From assembly GCA_900555065.1 (NCBI GenBank), contig USJY01000086.1:1-6199 (forward strand): a DNA stretch of 6,199 nucleotides. The letters run 5' to 3'. The position numbers and the translations under genes are program-made. The notes under the pieces were generated by a model, which ran no database searches, had not been told where the DNA came from, and saw only the letters and a list, made by a program, of their open reading frames with translations. The stretch is from an uncultured Eubacteriales bacterium. GTDB taxonomy: Bacteria > Bacillota > Clostridia > Oscillospirales > UMGS1783. Within the stretch, counting starts at the first letter, position 1, and every line of letters begins with the position of its first letter. This document shows, piece after piece, positions 1 through 6,038 of this stretch.

Positions 1-20
1 GTGTTTGTATTCTCGGTCAT
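1..20 (-). CDS. Start of the next phage gene (possibly scaffold protein), cut by the window edge
   Basis: Only the first six codons and part of the seventh are present, reading MTENTN. The start is supported by a strong GGAGG site at 28-32, seven bases upstream of the ATG. In A118-like phages the gene after the portal and minor capsid genes normally encodes the scaffolding protein, followed by the major capsid protein, and a polar Thr/Glu/Asn start fits a scaffold. That assignment rests on position only. An intrinsic terminator lies between this gene and the previous one. Confidence 0.55.
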
Positions 21-27
21 AAAACTA

Positions 28-32
28 CCTCC
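28..32 (-). promoter_or_regulatory. Ribosome binding site of the edge gene
   Basis: The minus strand reads GGAGG seven bases before an ATG at 20. This is the main evidence that a gene starts at the left edge, since almost none of its coding sequence is visible. Confidence 0.7.
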
Positions 33-61
33 GTTTTTTGCCCGTCGGCATTTTTGGGTAT

Positions 62-88
62 AAAAACAGCGCCTACTATAAGGCGCTG
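62..88 (-). terminator. Intrinsic (Rho-independent) terminator
   Basis: A perfect 8-bp GC-rich stem, CAGCGCCT paired with AGGCGCTG (67-74 with 81-88), has a 6-base loop. On the minus strand it is followed directly by five T residues (66 down to 62). It lies about 42 bases after the stop of the 81-residue acidic gene and about 40 bases before the next start codon. It points in the direction of the late operon, so it would end or reduce transcription before the following head gene. There is no T tract on the plus-strand side, so it works one way only. Confidence 0.8.
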
Positions 89-130
89 AATTTAACGGTA
101 TGTGGTTGTAGTTAGTTTACTGGAATGCAC

Positions 131-376
131 TCAGTAGATTGCGCCCTGCTCCTCTTCGAACAGCTCCCATTCCTCATAAAACAGGTTGCGTCCTGCTTGC
201 TTGCTTCGCTCTAGGCGGTCAAGAAAAACGGAATCCTCCTCATTTTTATTCTCACGTGGTATAAATGAGGTCCCATCGGGCAGCTCTATCATAATGTTTC
301 CCGTTTCCTCCGCATAAAAACAGTGATCCTTCGGATATTGTTTTCTGTATAAATCTACGCTTTTACCTGTCACCAT
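131..376 (-). CDS. Small acidic protein of unknown function, coupled to the head-protein gene
   Basis: This 81-residue protein has no family that I can name. It has 18 Asp/Glu against 10 Lys/Arg, with a very acidic C-terminus rich in Glu, Trp and Tyr (YEEWELFEEE). No membrane segment or signal peptide is visible. Its ATG overlaps the stop codon of the upstream minor capsid gene by one base (TAATG). Its ribosome binding site, GGGAGG at 386-391, lies inside the last codons of that gene, so translation is probably coupled. It is the last gene before the terminator. A small acidic protein placed directly after a head protein with an enzyme-like C-terminus could be a cognate inhibitor or immunity protein. 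That is inference from position and charge. A minor virion or assembly protein is equally possible. Confidence 0.8.
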   Translation of the reverse strand: MVTGKSVDLYRKQYPKDHCFYAEETGNIMIELPDGTSFIPRENKNEEDSVFLDRLERSKQAGRNLFYEEWELFEEEQGAIY

Positions 377-2301
377 TAAATCATTCCTCCCAGTAGTTTC
401 TCAAATTCTGCCCATGCGGTAGGCAGATATTTTCTCATCAAGTCTGCCTTTTCGGGGTCAAATGACGCTTCAAACATGTGTGCAAATGCCTCAGTGGTAA
501 CGCCCCAGCTTCCGGATGATCTCCAGTAATGATCTTTATGTCCCCATAGCGCGCCTGGATACCACTTTTTAATCGCACCTCCGAAGATATCCTGGAGCGA
601 GTGCGTTTTGTCCCCTAAATTTCGCAGCTCAGCCGATATGGCATAACGTGCTTGCTCGACATGTGGAAAACCATTTGCTTGCTTTACGGCTTTTTCGTAT
701 GCGGAAACGTCGCTTTTCAATGCCTGTTTGAAACTGGTGGACTTACTGACCTTTTTCGCAAGACCGTCAATGAAATGACCATGCTCGTGAAACCATGTTG
801 TTCCGGCTCCTCGGGGGTTCTGCGCATCGACTGAAAAATCCATGTGAATTTTTCTTGTGCTTGGGTAAAATGCCCCTCTGGCACCTGGTATATTGGCGGC
901 AACTCCTCCGGAGGGAACGAATTTATCATAAACACTCTTTGCTGTTAGCAAGCCGTTATTGAACTTCGCTTCAAGTGCTGCCTTGTAACCGCTGTCCAGT
1001 TGTCCGCCAGAAGGCGCAAACCTATTTTTGCTTAGTATACCACTTTTGCCGCCATTTGCAAGTGGTTGCCGTGCAGCTGCTTTATAGGTATTTACTTTGT
1101 GATACCCGGATACCGCCATGCGCTCCTTATACACAGGCAGCCCCGCGGCCTTGGAAAACTGCGCGTATTTTTGGGTAATTGAGTTTATTCGCGCCTGTTC
1201 GGTGCGCATGAGCGTATCATCGCCCGCGGCCTTTGCAATAATTTGCCGGTCCTTGGCATGTCGTGCGGCTGTCTCTAGCTGCCGCTGCATCTGCGTCGCT
1301 TCGTATCTGGTGTAGGTTTTACCCTCAAACTCTATCTTTTCAGCATCGCGCGCTTTCAGTGCAGCAAGTTGTTTTTTTGAATATGCTGGTTCGGAGATAC
1401 CAAGCAGGATTGAAAACTTGAAGTGATAGCAGTTATAATCTCCCAGTAGGCCTTCCACGGATGAAAACGGCGGGTAATACACGCCATTAACCGTACGGCC
1501 CTTGCCGGCAGCGTACTGCCTGCCTCCCATATCGGCATGCGAGGGGCGGGGGTTGGAATGATAGGAGATTTCGTAACCGTTGGCGCCGAACTGACTCCCA
1601 ACAAGATCGGCAACGCCCTGATTGCATTGTTTGAGGCCCCAGAGCACATTTTGCCGCACGGCTGTGTCAAGTCTGCGGGAATATCCAGTCGCATAATCAA
1701 CCGCTTTTCCTGCCGAACCCTCCAATGGCCTGTATTTTGTGCGAAGTCCGCTGTCTGCAAGATCGCGTATCGCTTTGCGCATAGCAGACTGGTAATCTGT
1801 CACGCTGGTAGTGGCGGCGGTTATGGCCTCGTCAATAATCTCCTGATATGTCTGGGAAAGGGAAGTGAGCACCTTTTCACCGGCGGCGTTGTATCGCAGG
1901 AATGCAGTAGTAGCAGACATGTTGACATATGTCTGCGCGGTCTGCTTGGCAAGCGATTCAACATACCGTTGCAGCGTGACGTTGTCCGCATAGGGGATAT
2001 GCGTTTTCCCGGCAGCGTCAAAAAAACGTGAGGAGAATTCGTCATTGTCTTTGGCTACTGTTTCAAATATATCATAAATATCCTGCACATTTTTTTCACT
2101 GATACGGGCGAGCTCATTTGCAATCAGCTCTATGTCTGCGCCATACTGCGCGAGCTGAGCGAGCCGGTGCGCATCAGTAGGAGAGACCTGGCCGATTGCT
2201 CCGATGCGCGATCCGATCAATTCAAGAACATGCGTATTAAGCTTGTTTAACCGCTGATATATCCTTTCGGGCAGAGCCTCAATAGCGTCCTGGTCAAGCA
2301 T
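376..2301 (-). CDS. Phage minor capsid protein (Phage_min_cap2/MuF-like) with C-terminal HExxH metallopeptidase-like domain
   Basis: This 641-residue protein should sit near the portal inside the head and may enter the cell with the DNA, as MuF/gp7-type proteins do. Residues 1-300 look like the A118-type minor capsid core. The typical signature is at about 249-310: SNPRPSHADMGGRQYA, then GLLGDYNCYHFKF and GISEPAYSKKQL. Residues 310-400 form a charged helical stretch that usually closes this family. Residues 425-641 are an extra domain with H505-E506-H507-G508-H509, an HExxH zinc-peptidase motif. Conserved-looking WGHKDHYW (586-593) and EAFAHMF (604-610) follow, and E604 is a plausible third zinc ligand. 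The ATG at 2301 lies three bases after the portal stop and follows GGGGGA at 2308-2313. The family assignment is firm. Peptidase activity, and whether it matures the capsid or acts on the host, are inferred. Confidence 0.9.
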   Translation of the reverse strand: MLDQDAIEALPERIYQRLNKLNTHVLELIGSRIGAIGQVSPTDAHRLAQLAQYGADIELIANELARISEKNVQDIYDIFETVAKDNDEFSSRFFDAAGKTHIPYADNVTLQRYVESLAKQTAQTYVNMSATTAFLRYNAAGEKVLTSLSQTYQEIIDEAITAATTSVTDYQSAMRKAIRDLADSGLRTKYRPLEGSAGKAVDYATGYSRRLDTAVRQNVLWGLKQCNQGVADLVGSQFGANGYEISYHSNPRPSHADMGGRQYAAGKGRTVNGVYYPPFSSVEGLLGDYNCYHFKFSILLGISEPAYSKKQLAALKARDAEKIEFEGKTYTRYEATQMQRQLETAARHAKDRQIIAKAAGDDTLMRTEQARINSITQKYAQFSKAAGLPVYKERMAVSGYHKVNTYKAAARQPLANGGKSGILSKNRFAPSGGQLDSGYKAALEAKFNNGLLTAKSVYDKFVPSGGVAANIPGARGAFYPSTRKIHMDFSVDAQNPRGAGTTWFHEHGHFIDGLAKKVSKSTSFKQALKSDVSAYEKAVKQANGFPHVEQARYAISAELRNLGDKTHSLQDIFGGAIKKWYPGALWGHKDHYWRSSGSWGVTTEAFAHMFEASFDPEKADLMRKYLPTAWAEFEKLLGGMI

Positions 2302-2304
2302 GGA

Positions 2305-3717
2305 TTATCCCCCAATCAGCCGTTCAAGGCTGGGTTCCATCTCGTCGATTGCTGTTATGGCTTCTTTTGCGGCTTCTGGGCTGTCGCCGAAAATATCTTC
2401 ACGGTATTCTGCGCGGCTTCGTATTTTAGCGCTTACCTCGCGGATCGCGCGCTGGGCTTTAGCTTCTGTATCTTCGACAACATCGTCAGGCATGGTAATT
2501 GTGAGGCCATCCAAATTGATACTGTATCGCCCAAAGGCCGTCGCAGCATAGGCCAGCGCACGAACCAGAGTGTCCACTGCTTTCAATAACGGCGTTTGAT
2601 GCTTGACTCGCCGGCGCTGCATGGCTGAATCGGCAGATACAACGGCGGTGGCCGTCTGCTGTGTTGGGTCCGTAAAACGATAATGTGATTTTCCGAAACC
2701 GACCTGTGTGGAAAACAGGTTAAGATCGAATTCTATCGACTTAATGAGCGCTTCACACCGGAGCTCATGAGCCTCTGTCTGTAAAAGATCTTCTTGGCTC
2801 AGGCCCTTGGGGAGTGCGTAAATGGCAATGTCTGAATCGTCAAACACCTTTTCACCCGTTATATTTTCCTGCAGCAAATCCGCCCGTGCAAAAATACGGC
2901 GCCGTCCCAAAAGGATTTCAGTATTCAGGCTGTCGTATGCAGTATCCAGCGCTTTCATGGTATCAATCGCCTGCGCAAAATAGGGAAGGCCCCAGGGCAG
3001 GCCGCGCATAGAGTTTGACGCACCTGCCGGAGTCAGCAGTGCAAACCAGGGGGACGGGGACTTCGTATCAAATTCCCGGCTCAGGCCGTTCATGTTTATT
3101 TCAGTCAAACTACCGTTATTGTCAGAAAACGCAACATTTCTGATCACATAGTTCCCGGCAGCATTTTTCTTGTGCATTGAGAGAAACACATATTTCTTTC
3201 CGCGTATAGTTCGTGATGCTGAAAAGGCACACTCCGTTACAACACGCCCTGTCCAGGAAAGAGGGTATATACTGTCATAATCAACAATCTCAAGGCGGGG
3301 CTCCGCCCTCGACACGTCAATCGTCCCCTGAACCGTATCGTATTGCAGATCACAGACGGACACGACAAACCCGACAGTTCCTACCGCGCCGGACTGCTCG
3401 ACGCCTTCGTTCACCAGCAACCGAAAATCTGCCCTTGAAAGCAGTTCGTCAAGCTGCTTTTGCGATGCGCTGTCATTTACAGCAATCTCGGCGCGCTCAT
3501 TGAAAAGCTGATCGGCCCAGTCTTCGCAGCTCTTTTTTGCCATCTGCATGGACAGTCTCTCTTGCGGTACCCGTCGCCTGCCGTTGTAAATAAAGTATTT
3601 ATGGAATTTATCCACTTTACCGTCATACCATGAACGCCAAACATGTACATTTTTATCCCAGTCTGTGCGAACGCTTGTATCATACCCCTCGGCTTTTAGG
3701 TAGTCCTGCAGTGTCAT
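2305..3717 (-). CDS. Phage portal protein, A118/SPP1 type
   Basis: This 470-residue protein would form the dodecameric ring at one vertex through which DNA is packaged and ejected, and to which the terminase docks. The N-terminus shows the A118-type pattern: W27-x2-WYDG, an aromatic stretch FHKYFIYNG, and then MAKKSCEDWADQLFNE at 59-74. The crown-side half contains TATAVVSADSAMQRRRVKHQ (355-374), which resembles the conserved C-terminal helix of such portals. Length is normal for the family, with no frameshift. The ATG at 3717 is four bases after the terL stop. Its GAGG site at 3725-3728 overlaps the end of terL, so the two are probably translated in a coupled way. The stop is three bases before the minor capsid gene. 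Family placement is from recognised sequence features. The only doubt is the A118 versus SPP1 gp6 subfamily. Confidence 0.92.
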   Translation of the reverse strand: MTLQDYLKAEGYDTSVRTDWDKNVHVWRSWYDGKVDKFHKYFIYNGRRRVPQERLSMQMAKKSCEDWADQLFNERAEIAVNDSASQKQLDELLSRADFRLLVNEGVEQSGAVGTVGFVVSVCDLQYDTVQGTIDVSRAEPRLEIVDYDSIYPLSWTGRVVTECAFSASRTIRGKKYVFLSMHKKNAAGNYVIRNVAFSDNNGSLTEINMNGLSREFDTKSPSPWFALLTPAGASNSMRGLPWGLPYFAQAIDTMKALDTAYDSLNTEILLGRRRIFARADLLQENITGEKVFDDSDIAIYALPKGLSQEDLLQTEAHELRCEALIKSIEFDLNLFSTQVGFGKSHYRFTDPTQQTATAVVSADSAMQRRRVKHQTPLLKAVDTLVRALAYAATAFGRYSINLDGLTITMPDDVVEDTEAKAQRAIREVSAKIRSRAEYREDIFGDSPEAAKEAITAIDEMEPSLERLIGG

Positions 3718-3721
3718 CCTG

Positions 3722-4948
3722 TCACCTCAAACAAAACTTATCAGCAAAAGACGCGATGGCGTATTCCACCGCGTCGCAAGTATCTATATCGCTTGTCCCG
3801 TCGTCCAGTCTGGTATCCTCGTGCTTGCTGTCCCACAAAGCCTCCGAAAAAGCGGCAATGACGTTCTCACACTCACGGACAACAAAGAATCTTCCTGAAG
3901 CCATAAGCTGAGCTATTAGCATGATCCTGTCAATAATCCGGCCTTTGTAGCAGTCTTGCACGCTAACGGGCAGCTCTCGCGCTTTACAGTGGCGGTACAG
4001 ACCCGCCGTTATTACTTGCCCCAGCGCTCCGTAGTCCGCGAAACAGTATTGGCATTTGCCCCATCTGGCAACAACCGAACGGTAAAACTCCTCGAACTGG
4101 TTGTATATCGCTTCGGGTGAATGCGTCCCATTGATATCCCGTTCAGCCAGTATGTACACTGCCCGGAATCCCGCCGTAATACCAGCGGCAACAAACTTTG
4201 TTTTGCTCCTGTTTGCTCCATAGTCAATACCGATAGAGACAAGCGGCAGCGGCTCTGTTATGCTGTCAACGAGATAGGGCGCCGGGTCGTGCGCGAAATC
4301 TTTGTATATGACTCCCTCCGCTGTCGTCCATCTGCCAAGGATATAGCGGTCGTAAAATACCGTCCCCGAATACTCGCGCTTTAAACTCGCCACATATGCA
4401 CTATCGAGCGTCGGGTTGTCGTCAATCACATAATGCTGGGCGTATATGTCGGCGTCAGAATCCAGGAATTGCTTGAACCAGTGCCGCGGATAGGTAGGGT
4501 TGCAGGTCCCATCGAAACACGCGCCGGGTACGCTAAGCCGACTCTTTAGCATTTCGAATACATCCTGAGACCAAGTCGTGATTTCGTCGCCGTAGCAGTA
4601 TTTCACAGTTGCGCCCTGTAGTTTGCTGACCTGACTGATCTTGTCCGCGCCCAGGCAGTAGCAGTCCTGCCCAAACAGCGTCGCCTTATTGTCCATGCGG
4701 ATATTGGATACAAGCTCTGAACCAAAACGAGCTTGCATCGGCTCAAGGATATTCCGCTGTAGCGTTCCGCGAGTATTTCCAAGGAGTACGATAAGTCCTT
4801 CTTTTCCGGAAGACGCCCGAATCCGCTTTAAGATGGTATATTCCGTATCAAGGTATGTTTTGCCAGAACGGACAGCACCAACCTTTATATTCCAGCGGTG
4901 CGAGGCATTGCGAACGTATTCGGCCTGCTTACGGGTCAGCCGGATCAT
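3722..4948 (-). CDS. terL: Terminase large subunit, PBSX family
   Basis: This is the packaging motor, an ATPase that drives DNA into the prohead and a nuclease that cuts the concatemer. The 408 residues contain the Walker A variant GAVRSGKT (24-31), Walker B ending in D121-E122 (KYCYGDE), and the coupling motif TCNP (148-151). The RNase H-like nuclease domain has likely metal ligands D242 (GIDYG), D305 (FADYG) and a terminal acidic cluster at 385-392 (SDIDTCDA). All key motifs appear intact. I chose the ATG at 4948 because TGGAGG at 4958-4963 precedes it by nine bases and because the family begins with a short Leu/Thr-rich lead before Walker A. The frame stays open up to 5158, but those 70 residues are Cys/Arg-rich, out of character, and inside the small terminase gene. 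The start overlaps the small subunit stop by 20 bases. Confidence 0.95.
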   Translation of the reverse strand: MIRLTRKQAEYVRNASHRWNIKVGAVRSGKTYLDTEYTILKRIRASSGKEGLIVLLGNTRGTLQRNILEPMQARFGSELVSNIRMDNKATLFGQDCYCLGADKISQVSKLQGATVKYCYGDEITTWSQDVFEMLKSRLSVPGACFDGTCNPTYPRHWFKQFLDSDADIYAQHYVIDDNPTLDSAYVASLKREYSGTVFYDRYILGRWTTAEGVIYKDFAHDPAPYLVDSITEPLPLVSIGIDYGANRSKTKFVAAGITAGFRAVYILAERDINGTHSPEAIYNQFEEFYRSVVARWGKCQYCFADYGALGQVITAGLYRHCKARELPVSVQDCYKGRIIDRIMLIAQLMASGRFFVVRECENVIAAFSEALWDSKHEDTRLDDGTSDIDTCDAVEYAIASFADKFCLR

Positions 4949-5333
4949 TGACCTGCGCCTCCACACCTTGCAGTATGTCGTCCAGCTTGCGCATGACATC
5001 TGCGGTTGTATCCTCTCCAATGAGATTGCGCACTTCTTTAATCGCAGAGACGTCGCCAAGGCAGGCGCGCTTGAACAAGCACACAACCAACAGTGTCGCA
5101 TTGTCGATCTCGTCTTCATCGTAGCCCATGTTCGCGACCTTACGCAACTGCTTTGCATCCATAACGTCTTTTGCCAGCAAGTCTTGCATCAGCTGGCGTA
5201 ACTGCTTTTTTCTCCGGCGTACCGCCCCTGATGCCTTGCCAGCATTAAGACGCATCTGTCTTTGCTCCTCCACAGGTCTTTGATTTATCGGTATTAAGTT
5301 TTTATCCCCTGGTCTGGATTGCTTCTCAGCCAT
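4929..5333 (-). CDS. terS: Putative terminase small subunit
   Basis: The small subunit recognises the packaging site on phage DNA and loads the large subunit. This 134-residue protein begins MAEKQSRPGDKNLIPINQRP and continues with a basic segment (RLNAGKASGAVRRRKKQLRQ, 28-47). The remainder is helical and acidic-to-mixed (DEDEIDNATLLVVCLFKRA), a layout common in small proteins just upstream of terL in Firmicutes phages. The ATG at 5333 is supported by GGAG at 5342-5345, eight bases upstream. The frame can be extended to a TTG at 5441, but that start has no ribosome site and the added residues fall in the structured leader. The 20-base overlap with terL suggests coupling. The assignment depends on position and the basic N-terminal pattern. 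I see no clear classical helix-turn-helix, so confidence in function is lower than in the gene. Confidence 0.8.
   Translation of the reverse strand: MAEKQSRPGDKNLIPINQRPVEEQRQMRLNAGKASGAVRRRKKQLRQLMQDLLAKDVMDAKQLRKVANMGYDEDEIDNATLLVVCLFKRACLGDVSAIKEVRNLIGEDTTADVMRKLDDILQGVEAQVNDPADP
4958..4963 (-). promoter_or_regulatory. Internal ribosome binding site that sets the terL start
   Basis: TGGAGG lies within the last codons of the small terminase gene, nine bases before the ATG at 4948. It decides in favour of the short terL form over the longer open frame reaching 5158. Confidence 0.75.
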
Positions 5334-5375
5334 ACACTCCACTCCGCAACTCTGCTCCGCGACGATAAAACCCTC

Positions 5376-5415
5376 AAACTGTAGCCGGAATAACCGGCGG
5401 TATCGCGGCCAGTTT
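5376..5415. repeat. Nested inverted repeats in the terS leader
   Basis: AAACTG (5376-5381) pairs with CAGTTT (5410-5415) and encloses a second perfect hairpin, GCCGG (5384-5388) with CCGGC (5394-5398) around the loop AATAA. The element lies between the predicted late promoter and the small terminase start. It has no T tract in either direction, so it is not an ordinary terminator. It could be mRNA leader structure, a binding site for the small terminase or a regulator, or part of the packaging site. The sequence alone does not choose between these. Confidence 0.5.
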
Positions 5416-5445
5416 CCCGCCAAATAGGCACACCCTTGCAATAGC

Positions 5446-5479
5446 CATGAGGGACGCGCCCTTACAACCGTCCCTCATG
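5446..5479. repeat. Perfect 11-bp inverted repeat at the predicted late transcript start
   Basis: CATGAGGGACG (5446-5456) and CGTCCCTCATG (5469-5479) are exact reverse complements around a 12-base loop. Read on the minus strand, the element begins six bases after the TATAAT box, so the hairpin would sit at the very 5' end of the late mRNA. No T tract follows on either strand, which argues against a terminator. It may stabilise the 5' end of the mRNA, or it may be a DNA site for a dimeric protein acting at the promoter or in packaging. Confidence 0.7.
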
Positions 5480-5484
5480 CTACC

Positions 5485-5531
5485 ATTATACACCCGTAAA
5501 TGCTCCCCCGTGTGACCCTTTTTTATTTTTT
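5485..5531 (-). promoter_or_regulatory. Probable activator-dependent late promoter for the packaging genes
   Basis: On the minus strand a perfect TATAAT (5490 to 5485) lies in the gap upstream of the small terminase gene. At a 17-bp spacing the upstream hexamer is ACACGG, which does not resemble TTGACA. An A/T tract, CAAAAAATAAAAAAGGG on the minus strand (5532 to 5516), falls at about -41 to -53 from the predicted start near 5478. That is where an UP element or an activator site would be expected. The protein encoded just upstream looks like a small phage regulator. A good -10 without a -35 is typical of promoters needing an activator. The transcript would have a leader of about 145 bases. 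Confidence 0.55.
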
Positions 5532-5543
5532 GCCAAAAATGTT

Positions 5544-5921
5544 TTACCGCCTGCGGTCTAGAAGCCAGAAAAAACGCCGCCGCGCCGTATAAAACTGTCG
5601 GCGCCCTGCAGGCACGGTCAAACGCTCGTAGGGTAGACCCTGCGTCACATTTTGCAATATGTACCTAGCTATATCGGGGGCTGAATCTTTGGCCGTCCGC
5701 TCGACAAGCTCTATATTGCGGCTAAGACGCTCCGCCCTAATAGCGGCCACCGCAGTGGGGTCGTTTATGTCGCTGGACCGCACAGCATGAGGGACAGGGG
5801 GGAGGATCCTATAGCATTCCTGCAAAGCCCGCTGCCATTCTCCATACTGCCGACAAAAGGCATATAACTCCTGATACCTGCGCTTACTAATCCCATAGTT
5901 ATCATGCAAAAATACTCGCAT
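5544..5921 (-). CDS. Small phage DNA-binding protein, possible late-gene regulator
   Basis: This 125-residue basic protein lies just upstream of the packaging genes, the usual place of RinA/ArpU-type late activators in Gram-positive phages. The N-terminus (YGISKRRYQEL, 9-19) is helical and basic, followed by a Pro-rich linker near 40-45. The C-terminal third (about 83-122) reads as helix, turn, helix, ending in VPAGRRQFYTARRRFFWLL. This resembles the DNA-binding end of small phage regulators, but I cannot name the family with certainty. The ATG at 5921 has AGGAGGG at 5928-5934, six bases upstream, inside the end of the preceding micro-ORF. I infer that it activates the promoter in the following 210-base gap. 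Alternatives are a packaging accessory protein or an uncharacterised structural switch. Confidence 0.82.
   Translation of the reverse strand: MRVFLHDNYGISKRRYQELYAFCRQYGEWQRALQECYRILPPVPHAVRSSDINDPTAVAAIRAERLSRNIELVERTAKDSAPDIARYILQNVTQGLPYERLTVPAGRRQFYTARRRFFWLLDRRR
5784..5795 (+). repeat. Third copy of the late-promoter hairpin sequence, inside the regulator gene
   Basis: The plus strand reads AGCATGAGGGAC here. Exactly the same 12 bases occur on the minus strand from 5481 to 5470, the promoter-proximal arm of the 11-bp inverted repeat. The other arm on the plus strand (5446-5455) shares CATGAGGGAC. The copy lies within codons of the regulator gene, about 305 bases from the hairpin. Three copies of a 10-base core within 350 bases hint at a protein-binding site, but coincidence is not excluded. 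Confidence 0.4.
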
Positions 5922-5923
5922 TG

Positions 5924-5983
5924 CTATCCCTCCTGCAATAACCTATATAGCGGGTCCCGTCTACGCAACTGCTCCTTAGTCAT
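5924..5983 (-). CDS. Micro-ORF 2, 19-residue basic peptide
   Basis: The frame encodes MTKEQLRRRDPLYRLLQEG and stops with TAG two bases before the ATG of the 125-residue regulator. A purine-rich site (GGGAGGGG, 5993-6000) precedes the ATG by nine bases. The start overlaps the end of micro-ORF 1 by eight bases, so both fit an unbroken chain of coupled translation into the regulator. The regulator's own ribosome site lies in this ORF's last codons. The peptide is too short for family recognition. It may be a true small protein or simply a translated leader that feeds ribosomes to the regulator gene. Confidence 0.5.
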   Translation of the reverse strand: MTKEQLRRRDPLYRLLQEG

Positions 5984-6032
5984 GTCGTATCGCCCCTCCC
6001 TCCCCTGAACACATAATTTCTTCGCCTTCCAT
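5976..6032 (-). CDS. Micro-ORF 1, 18-residue peptide with a consensus ribosome site
   Basis: The frame encodes MEGEEIMCSGEGGAIRHD and ends with TAA inside micro-ORF 2. Its start is preceded by AAGGAGG (6039-6045) with six bases between, one of the best ribosome binding sites in the window, which is why I list it despite its length. The run of Gly and Glu codons also forms the ribosome site of micro-ORF 2. A product of this size may be only a leader peptide that opens the operon for translation. Confidence 0.42.
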   Translation of the reverse strand: MEGEEIMCSGEGGAIRHD

Positions 6033-6038
6033 TATTTA

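Noticed and set aside
38..55. Short hairpin TGCC/GGCA followed by T residues on the plus strand
   Set aside because: A 4-bp stem is too weak for a terminator, and no plus-strand gene precedes it.
75..103. Minus-strand promoter with TATAGT in the terminator loop driving the edge gene
   Set aside because: The hexamer at the proper spacing reads ACATAC, far from TTGACA, and the -10 would be inside the terminator stem-loop.
1356..1760. 134-codon minus-strand frame inside the minor capsid gene
   Set aside because: It is an alternate frame of a gene whose main frame carries the family signature. It has no start context of its own.
1537..2031. 164-codon open frame on the plus strand opposite the minor capsid gene
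   Set aside because: It is antisense to a recognised gene and its composition is that of a mirror frame. No promoter or ribosome site supports it.
4949..5158. Extension of the large terminase frame by 70 residues to an ATG at 5158
   Set aside because: The added residues are rich in Cys and Arg, overlap the small terminase gene in another frame, and have no role in terminase families. TGGAGG before the ATG at 4948 supports the shorter form.
4689..5201. 170-codon open frame on the plus strand opposite the terminase genes
   Set aside because: It lies antisense to two well-supported genes, is Cys/Arg-rich, and has no recognisable family or good ribosome site.
5334..5441. Extension of the small terminase frame to a TTG at 5441
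   Set aside because: There is no ribosome site before the TTG, and the extra codons run through the structured leader downstream of the predicted promoter. The ATG at 5333 has a well-spaced GGAG.
5446..5479. The 11-bp hairpin as an intrinsic terminator
   Set aside because: No T tract follows the stem on either strand, and it lies just downstream of a TATAAT box rather than after a gene end.
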